From positions 1-21,417 of the forward strand of contig JACQEQ010000325.1 of NCBI GenBank assembly GCA_016200445.1: a stretch of DNA of 21,417 nt. The letters are read 5' to 3'. This document shows positions 8,431 through 16,378 of this stretch, piece after piece. The DNA is from Gammaproteobacteria bacterium (GTDB lineage Bacteria; Pseudomonadota; Gammaproteobacteria; SG8-11). Within the stretch, counting starts at the first letter, position 1, and each line of letters starts with the position of its first letter. The notes beneath the pieces are model-generated. The model saw only the letters and a program-made list of their open reading frames with translations, was not told the DNA's origin and ran no database searches. A program made the position numbers and the translations under genes.

Positions 8431-9373
8431 GAACATTTGTATCCCGCATCCGCCGCACATCATGAATGAACTGGCGCATCGAGTACCCAAATACGGCGAC
8501 TTGTCACAGGAGCCGAATTTTCGCAAATTAATCGACCACGCGGTGCGCGTCGTCGAACTGCACTTCGCACCCTGGGATGTCGTGATCGACCGCGAGTTGG
8601 TTTTCAAAGAAGCGGTGGGTCGTGACTTATACAGCATCAAGCGCGCGATATACGAACAGTACATGCGGGCCAAGGGTAAGACGCGGTGGGGCTGCAAGAG
8701 CACCTTCATGATTCACCACACCGATCTGGTCCGGAAATATCACAAGACACCGAAATTTATTCACCTGGTACGCGATGGCCGCGATGTGGCGGTGTCGGCG
8801 CGCGATTCGGTGTTTAACCACTTCCATCCTTATTATGTTGCGCAGTTGTGGGCGCACCAGCAGCAGCTCGCGATCAAGCTCAGCCGCGAACTGCCCGCCG
8901 ATCAATTCATGACCGTGCACTACGAAAATTTAACCGCCACTCCCGAACACGAAGTGCGCCGCATCTGCGCTTTCATCGGCGAGAACTACATGGAGCAAAT
9001 GTTGAACTACGCGAGCCGTCCAGACTCGGTGCGCTTGGCAGGCATCAGCAAATCGTGGGAGAACATCTCCAAACCGATCTTGGCCAACAACACCAAAAAA
9101 TACCGCACCAAGCTGACGGCCGAAGAGATTTTTGTCGTGGAAAGAAATACGCTACAGGAATTGCAGTACTTCGGTTACACACTTGAAAACGATCTTGACA
9201 CATTGCAACGCAGCGCCGCCGCGCCGTTGCCCGCGAGCCAACGGCTCAAATATTTTCTCCTGGAAAAAACCAGCGCAATCTCTACTGGGTTAATTGCGAT
9301 GGTCTCCGACAAAAACGCCTATTTACGCCTTAAAAAACGTTTTTTTATCCGGGCCGCGTGCGCAGGATTGTAA
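8396..9373 (+). CDS. Sulfotransferase family protein, N-terminally truncated
   Basis: From about LNAHENICIPHPPHI onward this is a typical bacterial sulfotransferase. It has WGCKSTFMIHH (normally WGxKTP) and the 3'-phosphate-binding loop FIHLVRDGRDVAVSARDS, followed by the usual helical region (MTVHYENLTATPEHEVRRICAFIGE). The open frame starts with TTG at 8396, and the first in-frame ATG is at 8462. Normal members carry a beta strand and a PRSGTTLL loop just before LNAH. Here only KSGSAI precedes it, about four residues too short and without the strand. The frame is closed by a TGA at 8351, and no better start lies between. The gene thus looks 5'-truncated, with the break at the 3' end of the amidinotransferase gene. 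The C-terminal 50 residues are basic. Probable pseudogene, or a protein with impaired PAPS binding. Confidence 0.72.
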   Translation: MKSGSAILNAHENICIPHPPHIMNELAHRVPKYGDLSQEPNFRKLIDHAVRVVELHFAPWDVVIDRELVFKEAVGRDLYSIKRAIYEQYMRAKGKTRWGCKSTFMIHHTDLVRKYHKTPKFIHLVRDGRDVAVSARDSVFNHFHPYYVAQLWAHQQQLAIKLSRELPADQFMTVHYENLTATPEHEVRRICAFIGENYMEQMLNYASRPDSVRLAGISKSWENISKPILANNTKKYRTKLTAEEIFVVERNTLQELQYFGYTLENDLDTLQRSAAAPLPASQRLKYFLLEKTSAISTGLIAMVSDKNAYLRLKKRFFIRAACAGL

Positions 9374-9818
9374 CGACACCGCCGTTGCCATCGTTGTTGG
9401 TAACCATCAAGACCCTGAGCCACAGCGCAAATCCGATCCGGGGACGGGCAGCATTACAAACTAAACAACTGCACTAAAATCGCGACACTAATTCTCAATA
9501 CTGTGACGGGAGTCTTTTTCCCGCGCGCAGCGCGCACTTTTTCCGCAAGACGGCCGAATCAACGATCGCGTAAAAATAACAAGTCGATGAAACGGACAAC
9601 ACGGAACGCGACATTCGTTCGGTTATCACCGAAGTGTACATAACGTTCGCCGTCATATACCCCATACGTCAGACACCGGTAACAAACTCCGCGATTCTGT
9701 GAACGGGGTAACTGGCCGGTCGATTGTAAAGACCGTCGACTTAAAACTAGGATCGTGATGCTCCTGTTGTATTGAACCTACGTAATGCATTTCATCCCCG
9801 CTAGCGAGGTACTCTCAA
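9374..9818. other. Intergenic region, 445 bases, no gene found
   Basis: No supported ORF or RNA gene was seen. It contains two small hairpin-prone spots, GGGA/TCCC at 9508-9521 and the GC palindrome at 9523-9535 followed by a short T run at 9538-9542. Together these could end transcription of the sulfotransferase operon, but the stems are only about four base pairs. The right part holds a possible promoter for the cytochrome gene. Confidence 0.5.
9724..9753 (+). promoter_or_regulatory. Possible sigma-70 promoter for the propeller/cytochrome gene
   Basis: TTGTAA (9724-9729) and TAGGAT (9748-9753) are 18 bases apart and lie about 65 bases before the start codon at 9819. This is a pattern match only. 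A TGTGA half-site with a weak partner lies upstream at 9698-9713 and might bind the Crp-like regulator; that is speculative. Confidence 0.3.
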
Positions 9819-12209
9819 ATGAAGTTTAGATTTCGACGTGCGATGCTTGTGCTACCGCTTGCCGCAGTAACGACGGTTGCCTGTGTTCCAGACTCGAAGG
9901 AAGCAAAAATCCCTATCGACGCCAACGCCCGCGTGGTCGCGTTGGGTATCCCCGGCGCGGGTGCGGTTGCCGAAGTCGGTAACTTTCTCACCGGCGGTCC
10001 GATTCATGACCGGGTCACGACTTTTGCTCTGTTTGCACAACCCGGGAAAATCCTGGAACCCAAACGTGTGTTCGTTGCGTCTACGTCGAACTTCGGTGCA
10101 CCGCTGGCGCGACCGGGCGAGGCCGAGGGCGCGGTTCTCTCCATTGATCCAAACGCCGCTGCGGCCGACGTAAGCACGGTGGCGCAGTTTGCAGCGAGCG
10201 GCACACAGGCTTCCACGTTGGGCGGTGCGGTGCAGCTATATACCGCGCAGAGCCCGGCGTTCGTTAATGGTTTGTCGAACCCTAATGCGCTAACCAAGGA
10301 CTTACCGGCAGTCAGCATGCCGCTGGGCATTTCGATTAATAACGGTAACGGGCGACCCTGGTTTGCCAATGCACCCACCGGTGCAACGGGTGCCGGAACG
10401 ATTACCGTCATCGACCCGCAAGGCTATCCATTGATCGGTGGACCGAGCCCGGTTGCGGGTGGCGTGTTCACCGGAACACAAACCAACCGCAATAGCAGCT
10501 CGGCGGGTGGACTGACATCCGCTGCATTGGGCACCGCGATCTTGACGAAGTCGTCCGACCTGTCTGGCCGTGCGGTGTTTGTCGCTGTGCAAGCAGACGG
10601 CAGCGTCATGCAAGTCCATGTGCAAAAGGGTGTCGATCAACTGGCCCCGCCAGGCACCGTCACTCCCGTGACGACGATAAACCGTGCGACCGCCGAGTCG
10701 ACGGATCCGAAAGTCATTGCACGCGAAGGCGTGGCGTTCAATTGGGCGCCGACGCGCAATGTGTTAATTGCCGATCCGCAAGCCAATCGCCTGGTGGTTC
10801 TCGATATTACCGACGACGGCACCATGTTCCATGCAACGACCCGCTACCTTTCCTCCTCCTCTTTCAATGTACCGATCGATATCGCGCCGACCACGCGTGA
10901 AGTCGCAGCCGGTAGCTTCGCCAGCAATTCCACGCTGGGCGTCGGTTCGGATCTTTATGTGCTGAATCGCGGTGATAACACGATTGTGCGTATCGGCATG
11001 AATGGCGAAGTGCAAGCGATCCGCAACATCGTCGCGAATCTGACGGACTACCGCGCGAACGGTATTGCCGTGTCTTCGGATGGCCAAACGATTTATGTCA
11101 CGGTCACGACGCCACACAGCGGCGGCGCACTGCTGGCGTTACCGGCCTTCGGCCAAAGCCCGGCGATGGCGCAATTGTTCGATCAAGCAAAAACTGCGGG
11201 CATGACCGGCAGCATCATGGACTTTGCCAAGTTCATGTTCTCGGCGGCATTCACCCCGGAGCAGGGCGTTGGACCGTTGTTTAACCAGCAGTCCTGTGTG
11301 GCTTGCCATAACTCTCCGGTTGCCGGTGGCATGGGTATCGCGTCCGGCCAGGATATTCAACTGGTCGGGCACCTTAATCCAGATGGGTCATTTGATTCGC
11401 TCACCAACCGTGGTGGCCCGACGGCGCGCATGCACTCGGTCGCCGAACTTGGCGTTCCCTGCGGTTTGCCGGTCGGCCCCGCAGCATCGTCTAATGTCAC
11501 GTCGTTACGTAATGCGATGAGCTTGCGCGGTAACGGCTTGATCGATGACATTGCGGCGGGCGACATTCTGGCTAACTTGGCACTTGAGCCGACGGCGGTG
11601 CGTGGCCGCGTCAACATGCTGGAAGACGGACGCATCGGCAAGTTCGGCTGGAAAGCGCATGTTCCGACTCTGGTCGAGTTCATGGGTGATGCGTTGCGCA
11701 ACGAAATGGGCGTGACTAATCCAGTGCAGCCCGATGACGAGATCAACGGCTGCGGCGCCAATAAGCAAACGCCCGAGGTCGATGCGCTCGCCCTGCAGGC
11801 CACGGCGATGTTTTTGAATAACATCGATCCGCCCGCCCCAGTGTCATGTGCAAGCTTGCCGGGTGCGGCAGTGTTTGCATCGGCCGGTTGTTCGAGCTGT
11901 CATACGCCGTCGCTGCCAGGCCCCGGTGCGCGTACTGCGGTCCGTCTGTACTCGGATCTTTTGTTGCACGACATGGGTTCTGCGTTAGCGGATCAGATGC
12001 AGCAAGGTTCGGCGAAGGGTAACGAGTGGCGCACCATGCCGTTGTGGAGTCTTGCTGAGCGTGGCAAGTTCCTGCACGACGGCCGCGCGCGCACCGTGAC
12101 CGATGCGATCTCGGCACATGGTGGTCAGGGACAAGCGGCACGCGATGCCTACATGGGCTTGAGCGACGCAGACAAGCAGACGATGAGCCTGTTCCTCAAC
12201 TGCATCTAA
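9819..12209 (+). CDS. Secreted beta-propeller/di-heme cytochrome c fusion (DHOR/peroxidase-like)
   Basis: The 796-residue protein starts with a basic, hydrophobic export signal ending in TTVAC, so Cys22 may be lipidated, although the lipobox is not ideal. Residues of about 30-460 look like an NHL/YVTN-type beta-propeller (repeated strands such as RLVVLDITDDGT, DLYVLNRGDNTIVRI and GIAVSSDGQTIYVTV). The C-terminal third carries two c-type heme sites, CVACH at 493-497 and CSSCH at 691-695, and the late motif LHDGRARTVTDAISAHGG. This matches the di-heme oxidoreductase family related to MauG and cytochrome c peroxidases. It likely acts in the periplasm or on the outer surface in electron transfer or peroxide reduction. 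A Shine-Dalgarno GAGGT lies at 9806-9810. The gene stands alone and ends in a strong terminator. The natural electron partner is unknown. Confidence 0.85.
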   Translation: MKFRFRRAMLVLPLAAVTTVACVPDSKEAKIPIDANARVVALGIPGAGAVAEVGNFLTGGPIHDRVTTFALFAQPGKILEPKRVFVASTSNFGAPLARPGEAEGAVLSIDPNAAAADVSTVAQFAASGTQASTLGGAVQLYTAQSPAFVNGLSNPNALTKDLPAVSMPLGISINNGNGRPWFANAPTGATGAGTITVIDPQGYPLIGGPSPVAGGVFTGTQTNRNSSSAGGLTSAALGTAILTKSSDLSGRAVFVAVQADGSVMQVHVQKGVDQLAPPGTVTPVTTINRATAESTDPKVIAREGVAFNWAPTRNVLIADPQANRLVVLDITDDGTMFHATTRYLSSSSFNVPIDIAPTTREVAAGSFASNSTLGVGSDLYVLNRGDNTIVRIGMNGEVQAIRNIVANLTDYRANGIAVSSDGQTIYVTVTTPHSGGALLALPAFGQSPAMAQLFDQAKTAGMTGSIMDFAKFMFSAAFTPEQGVGPLFNQQSCVACHNSPVAGGMGIASGQDIQLVGHLNPDGSFDSLTNRGGPTARMHSVAELGVPCGLPVGPAASSNVTSLRNAMSLRGNGLIDDIAAGDILANLALEPTAVRGRVNMLEDGRIGKFGWKAHVPTLVEFMGDALRNEMGVTNPVQPDDEINGCGANKQTPEVDALALQATAMFLNNIDPPAPVSCASLPGAAVFASAGCSSCHTPSLPGPGARTAVRLYSDLLLHDMGSALADQMQQGSAKGNEWRTMPLWSLAERGKFLHDGRARTVTDAISAHGGQGQAARDAYMGLSDADKQTMSLFLNCI

Positions 12210-12242
12210 ACGATGACCTGAACGCGTCATCGCACTCGTATC

Positions 12243-12288
12243 GAGCGGGATAGCTATTCAGTTGCGAGCTATCCCGCTCACCTTTTTC
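12243..12288 (+). terminator. Rho-independent terminator of the propeller/cytochrome gene
   Basis: A perfect 13-base-pair stem (GAGCGGGATAGCT at 12243-12255 with AGCTATCCCGCTC at 12267-12279) and an 11-base loop are followed by a T run at 12283-12287. It lies 33 bases after the stop codon. Confidence 0.93.
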
Positions 12289-12341
12289 AGAATGCGTCAC
12301 TGCCCGGCATATGTGTTTTGAAGTCCGTCAGTAAAATTACT

Positions 12342-12349
12342 TATTTTAT
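12342..12349. repeat. Target-site duplication, left copy
   Basis: TATTTTAT directly abuts the left end of the insertion element and is identical to 13380-13387. Eight bases is the size expected for IS1595-family insertions. Confidence 0.9.
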
Positions 12350-12373
12350 CCTGATTAGTTACCTGCCTCAGAC
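12350..12373. repeat. Left terminal inverted repeat of the IS1595-family element
   Basis: The repeat begins CCTGATTAGTTAC and ends TGCCTCAGAC. It pairs with the right end at 23 of 24 positions. The transposase stop codon (12355-12357) lies inside it. Confidence 0.93.
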
Positions 12374-13305
12374 AGTCGCAAAACGCTGAGGGGATGAGGT
12401 TGAGTTGTGACGGCGGCGCGAAGTAAACGTGGCACCATGGCGGCGAGATCAAAACGGCGATTGAAACGGTAGGCAAACTCGGCAAGATAACGATGCGCAT
12501 ACTTGGCATGATCGATCGCGTGGTAGGTTCCGCTCAAGGCCGTCTTGAGGTTGCCCAGTAGGGTGTTGACCCATCGAAACTCAGGCCGTTGCACGGCGTG
12601 TCGGCCACCGCCGACCACATGGCGTTCGTGCGCCGCAGCGGTGTGCGTAACGGCCCCGAAACACCACAGGCCATCCGAAACCACATGCGCCGTCGGGGCC
12701 AGACTATGGGCCGCCCACTGCTTGAGTGCTGCATGGGTAAAGCCCGCCACGGGCGTCAAGCGCATAAAGAGCGGTTTGCCCTCCGCGCTGGTCTGCACCG
12801 CCGCCACAAAGGCAGTCTTGTTGTCCGAGCCCCGGCCGCGCTTTCCTGCTTTCTCTCCTCCCAAATAAGCATCGTCAATTTCCACGCGCTCATCCAGGCG
12901 GCGCGGCGCTTCACGCAACACCATCGTTTGCAGCAGCTTGTGCTTGATCAGCCACGCGGTCTTGTAACTCACCCCCAGTTGGCGCTTGAGCTCCAGGGCG
13001 GCAACCGCGTTCTTGCTTTGTGTCAGCAGGTAGATCGCCAAAAACCAAATCGACAAGGGCAGCTTGGTGTGCTCGAACACGGTGCCCACGATGGATGAAC
13101 ATTGGTAGCCACAGCCCAGGCACTCCCACAACTTACGTCCATGGTGGGTGCACGCATAACGCGCGCCCGCGCAGCGTGGGCAGCTCCATCCCTGCGGCCA
13201 GCGCGAAGCAAACACCGCCGCTTCGCATTGCTCATCAGTTCCGTACTGGCTCTGGAAATCGCGCATCGACAGTCCCGCTTGGAACTGAATTTTGTTCATT
13301 GCCAT
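12355..13305 (-). CDS. IS1595-family transposase
   Basis: This 316-residue transposase catalyses cut-and-paste or copy-and-paste movement of the surrounding element. An N-terminal zinc ribbon (CPRC at 42-45 and CLGC at 62-65) is followed by a helix-turn-helix-like segment (QLGVSYKTAWLIKHKL). The catalytic core has VEIDDAYLGG (Asp144), VVSDGLW (Asp211) and WVNTLLGNLKTALSGTYH (Asn247, Lys254), then the family signature RYLAEFAYRFNRR. This is the DDN(K) pattern of the ISXO2-like group of IS1595. Length is normal for the family and there is no frameshift. A GGGAG ribosome-binding site precedes the ATG at 13305. The stop codon is inside the left inverted repeat. Confidence 0.95.
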   Translation of the reverse strand: MAMNKIQFQAGLSMRDFQSQYGTDEQCEAAVFASRWPQGWSCPRCAGARYACTHHGRKLWECLGCGYQCSSIVGTVFEHTKLPLSIWFLAIYLLTQSKNAVAALELKRQLGVSYKTAWLIKHKLLQTMVLREAPRRLDERVEIDDAYLGGEKAGKRGRGSDNKTAFVAAVQTSAEGKPLFMRLTPVAGFTHAALKQWAAHSLAPTAHVVSDGLWCFGAVTHTAAAHERHVVGGGRHAVQRPEFRWVNTLLGNLKTALSGTYHAIDHAKYAHRYLAEFAYRFNRRFDLAAMVPRLLRAAVTTQPHPLSVLRLSEAGN

Positions 13306-13355
13306 GACCTACTCCCGCATACCCTGAAAGGGCCGTTAGCCTATTTCGTGCGCGC

Positions 13356-13379
13356 GTCTGAGGCAAGTAACTAATCAGG
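13356..13379. repeat. Right terminal inverted repeat of the IS1595-family element
   Basis: GTCTGAGGCAAGTAAC then TAATCAGG is the reverse complement of the left end except at one position. Confidence 0.93.
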
Positions 13380-13387
13380 TATTTTAT
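13380..13387. repeat. Target-site duplication, right copy
   Basis: TATTTTAT follows the right inverted repeat directly and equals 12342-12349. Confidence 0.9.
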
Positions 13388-13440
13388 TGAGTTCCGCAGA
13401 ATACTCATCATTCCCACTCCCCAACCTAAACGAGGCTACA

Positions 13441-14451
13441 ATGCTGCGATTTAGTCATAACATTCGCATAATTTCTGCACTGACCACCGCGCTGTTATTG
13501 AACTCCATACACGTCAATGCAGCGGAAAACGACGTCACCCCCGACAAGGTCGTTTCAGCACTTGAAGGGACCTTCGGCGTGACTCCGGGCGAACGTCGCA
13601 ATCACACGAAAGGCACCTGTGCGGCAGGCGAATTCACCGGTACCGCAGAAGCCGCCGCGTATTCGCGCTCGGCGCTATTTTCCGGAAAGCCGGTACCGGT
13701 CGTCGCGCGCTTCTCGTTGTCCGGCGGCAACCCGAAAGCGCCGGATACCGCGAAGAGCGGGCGGGGCATGGCGCTGGAATTCCGCTTGCCTAACGCATCG
13801 CTGCAGCATATGACGATGTTGAATACGCCGGTGTTCGGTGCCGCCGCGCCGAAAACTTTTCTCGATCTCATGATCGCCACTCGGCCCGACCCCGCCACCG
13901 GCAAACCCGACCCGGAGAAAGTGAAGATTTTCAAGGCGTCACATCCTGACAATGCAGCGCAAGCCGCGTTTTTGGCGAACAATAATCCGCCTGCCAGTTA
14001 TGCCAACAGCGCCTACTGGGGCATCCATACCTTCAAGTTTGTCAATCGCGACAAAAAGACCACGTTAGTGCGCTGGCGCTTTATTCCCCAAGACGGCGAA
14101 CAGCGTTTGTCGGACGAGGCGTTGAAATCTTCACCGCCGAATTTTCTAGAACAAGCGCTCATCGAACGCATCAAGAAAGGGCCGGTTCGTTATGACATGA
14201 TGGTGAGTATCGGCCAACCGGGCGATTCTGAAAATGATCCGGCGCTCGCATGGCCCGAGAACCGCAAGCAGATCAAGGCGGGTACTTTGACAATTTCATC
14301 CGCAGTCGCGCAGAAAGGCGCGGAATGCGAAAAGATCAACTACGACCCGCTGACCTTGGCGGACGGCATTGAACCGACCAACGACCCGATTTTATTGTTT
14401 CGTTCCCCGGCCTATGCATTGTCGTTTGCAAAACGATCGGGCGGCCTATAA
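13441..14451 (+). CDS. Periplasmic catalase-related peroxidase (SrpA-like)
   Basis: The 336-residue protein has a signal peptide (hydrophobic IISALTTALLL, cleavage near VNA at residue 27) and the small-catalase fold seen in catalase-related peroxidases. It should use a b-type heme to remove peroxide or oxidise small substrates in the periplasm. The distal His is His55 in ERRNHTKG (catalases have RGxHAKG or similar), followed by VARFSLSGGNPKAPD and RGMALEF. The heme-ligand motif R-x-x-x-Y is Arg321-Tyr325 in FRSPAYALSFAKR near the C-terminus. At about 340 residues it lacks the extra domains of true catalases, which is normal for this group. The start at 13441 has GAGG at 13432-13435; an upstream in-frame TTG would spoil the signal peptide. 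The IS element lies only 61 bases upstream and may have altered its expression. Confidence 0.88.
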   Translation: MLRFSHNIRIISALTTALLLNSIHVNAAENDVTPDKVVSALEGTFGVTPGERRNHTKGTCAAGEFTGTAEAAAYSRSALFSGKPVPVVARFSLSGGNPKAPDTAKSGRGMALEFRLPNASLQHMTMLNTPVFGAAAPKTFLDLMIATRPDPATGKPDPEKVKIFKASHPDNAAQAAFLANNNPPASYANSAYWGIHTFKFVNRDKKTTLVRWRFIPQDGEQRLSDEALKSSPPNFLEQALIERIKKGPVRYDMMVSIGQPGDSENDPALAWPENRKQIKAGTLTISSAVAQKGAECEKINYDPLTLADGIEPTNDPILLFRSPAYALSFAKRSGGL

Positions 14452-14466
14452 ACACAGCGCAGTACG

Positions 14467-14494
14467 CGACTATGGCGGGAATTACCCGCCGTCG
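14467..14494. terminator. Hairpin between convergent genes, possible bidirectional terminator
   Basis: GGCGGG (14474-14479) pairs with CCCGCC (14485-14490) across a five-base loop, and CGAC/GTCG extend the stem after a three-base bulge. It lies between the ends of the peroxidase and sat/cysC genes. There is no T run, so termination is inferred from position. Confidence 0.45.
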
Positions 14495-14518
14495 CTCGTG
14501 TAACCTGACGCTTACTAC

Positions 14519-16360
14519 TTACGCAGAGCGTTTTACAGCCGCGCGGCTAACGCGCAACAGACCCGCTTCCATCATAAAATTCATGGACTGGTTGATACAC
14601 TCGTCGAGTGATTGGCGCGTCGTATCGAGCCGCAGTTGTGGATCGACCGGTGCTTCGTACGGCGAACTAATGCCGGTGAATTGCGGGATCAAACCAGCGC
14701 GGGCGCGCTTGTAAAGACCCTTCGGATCGCGCGTCTCGCAGTCTTCCAAACTCGCTTCCACGTAGACCTCAAAAAATTTCGCACCGCAAATCTGGCGCAC
14801 CATGTCGCGCTCGGCACGGAACGGTGAGATGAACGAGGCGATCACGATCATGCCGGCTTCGAGCATCACCCGTGCGACCTCACCGGCGCGGCGCAGGTTC
14901 TCGCGCCGTGCTTCTTCCGAAAAGCCGAGGTCTTTGTTGAGGCCGTGCCGCAAAGTGTCGCCATCGAGCACGAATACATTGTGGCCGCTGAGCAGCAGCT
15001 CGCGTTCGAGCCGATGCGCGATGGTCGATTTGCCGGATCCAGACAACCCGGTCATCCACAACACGGAAGCTTTGTGACCGGAGAGCGACTGCCGCAACTC
15101 GCTGCTGACTTCGGTTGCATGCGGATGAATATTGCGCCCGCCCGGCATGCCGCTATTGCCATCCAGCGCCATGGAAACACCGCGTGCCAATGCACGCGCG
15201 ATATCCGGACGCGTCACCGAAGGCGGCAGGGGATCTCCTGAACGCAGCTTCGCATAAATGTCAACATCAGATATAAAAACGCGTTGCCCGGCAGCATGCG
15301 GGCAGGATTTTTCGGTCGCGACACCGCTACACGCTTCGCAATGGAACGCGGCTGGCATCATTACCGGATGAATGGCCAGCCCGTGATGCGCGGCATCGGC
15401 GAATAATTCCAACACCTCCGGCACACTTGCCGATGTTGCTTGCGGCATAAAAAACTGACTGGCGCCGTAGTTCTGACTGAGGATCGCGTGTTGCAATTCT
15501 GCTCGCGGTGTTGCGGCGAATAATTCTGCCGACACTGGATTTTCCATGACCCGCTCGATTGGAAAATAATTTTCGATCAGCAAGCGACTGGCCGATAGCA
15601 ACAGCGGCTGCGGAATGGAATGCGGAGTGCTTTCCTCATCCACCGGCACATGCAGCAGCAACGCGTCCGAGGTGTCGAGCGCATTCTTGAGCAGATGTTC
15701 GTCGGTACGCCGCCACGGAAATTTTAAATTCGGCACGGCGACTTGCTGCCAGCCATGCTCTACCACCTGTGCGCGTACATCACGCGGCCACTGATGTTTG
15801 TGCCGCAGTAGGTTGGATGCGCGCGCTGCCAGAAATGCAACCGGGCCACCCACCAGATAGGCGGCTTGTTGCGCAACGCGTTGCGCGATCCGCGTTTGCT
15901 GCATGCCCGCATTTCCCCACAGCGCGCGGGCTTCGGCCGGTGCGTCCCACGCAAAGATATCGTCGACCTGAATCACGCCCACCGGATCGGCACCGTAATA
16001 GAGGGCCGCTTCGTGTCCAACGGTCAACGTGAGCTTGGCCGCGTGCGTCACCGCAAGTGTCAAGGGTAGGCCCCACGGGCGCCCGCCGGGCAGGCGCGTC
16101 TGCGCAAGCACACTCGCATAACACGCCTGTGTCATGAACCCATTGAGCGGGGAATGCGCGCCGGAAGCGATCATTTCCAGGTCGAATAATTCTGCGGCGC
16201 TGATTTGCAGGCGCGGCAGGGTGGGGAGACGTTCGACCAGGCCGGGCCGCAGCTGCGCCGGCACATACGCCTGCACCAGTTCGCCGCCATAGGGCGCAAT
16301 CAAGCCGTCGTCGAGCTGCACGCTACGCGCGTATAAATTGTTCATCTGTGATTTGTTCAT
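14519..16360 (-). CDS. cysC: Sat-CysC fusion: degenerate ATP sulfurylase domain plus intact APS kinase
   Basis: The 613-residue protein joins an ATP-sulfurylase-like region (about 1-400) to an APS kinase (about 425-605), which makes PAPS, the donor for sulfotransferases. The kinase looks functional: P-loop GLSGSGKS at 438-445, DGDTLRHGLNKDLGF from 466, then ASFISPFRAERDM and YVEASLEDCETRDPKGLYKRA. The sulfurylase half keeps the scaffold (SPLNGFM, YLVGGPV, and zinc-type residues Cys341, Cys344, Cys353 and His355) but not the catalytic motifs. Where active enzymes have QTRNPxHRAH it reads NLKFPWRRTD (211-220), and the GRDHAG position reads PQATSA (306-311). It therefore probably does not form APS itself. 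GAGGA precedes the ATG at 16360. It starts 18 bases after chrA ends, so the two are probably in one operon. Confidence 0.9.
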   Translation of the reverse strand: MNKSQMNNLYARSVQLDDGLIAPYGGELVQAYVPAQLRPGLVERLPTLPRLQISAAELFDLEMIASGAHSPLNGFMTQACYASVLAQTRLPGGRPWGLPLTLAVTHAAKLTLTVGHEAALYYGADPVGVIQVDDIFAWDAPAEARALWGNAGMQQTRIAQRVAQQAAYLVGGPVAFLAARASNLLRHKHQWPRDVRAQVVEHGWQQVAVPNLKFPWRRTDEHLLKNALDTSDALLLHVPVDEESTPHSIPQPLLLSASRLLIENYFPIERVMENPVSAELFAATPRAELQHAILSQNYGASQFFMPQATSASVPEVLELFADAAHHGLAIHPVMMPAAFHCEACSGVATEKSCPHAAGQRVFISDVDIYAKLRSGDPLPPSVTRPDIARALARGVSMALDGNSGMPGGRNIHPHATEVSSELRQSLSGHKASVLWMTGLSGSGKSTIAHRLERELLLSGHNVFVLDGDTLRHGLNKDLGFSEEARRENLRRAGEVARVMLEAGMIVIASFISPFRAERDMVRQICGAKFFEVYVEASLEDCETRDPKGLYKRARAGLIPQFTGISSPYEAPVDPQLRLDTTRQSLDECINQSMNFMMEAGLLRVSRAAVKRSA

Positions 16361-16378
16361 TGCCGGTTCCTCACTCGT

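Larger units (their letters stand above)
12350..13379 (-). mobile_element. Complete IS1595-family insertion sequence (ISXO2-like)
   Basis: This 1030-bp element is bounded by 24-bp inverted repeats with one mismatch and by an identical 8-bp direct repeat, TATTTTAT. It carries one intact transposase gene on the minus strand that fills nearly the whole element. Near-identical ends, a perfect target duplication and an intact ORF point to a recent, probably mobile, insertion. It sits after the cytochrome terminator and about 61 bases before the catalase-related gene, so it may have displaced that gene's promoter. Confidence 0.95.

Noticed and set aside
9501..9660. Small GTG-started ORF in the 445-base intergenic region
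   Set aside because: No ribosome-binding site, Arg/Thr-rich composition and no resemblance to a known small protein.
9713..9727. Sigma-54-like promoter TGGC-N7-TTGT
   Set aside because: The -12 element ends in GT instead of GC, and no enhancer-binding regulator is nearby; chance match.
14467..14494. Hairpin as an attachment site or small RNA
   Set aside because: Its location between two convergent stop codons is explained more simply as a transcription-end structure.
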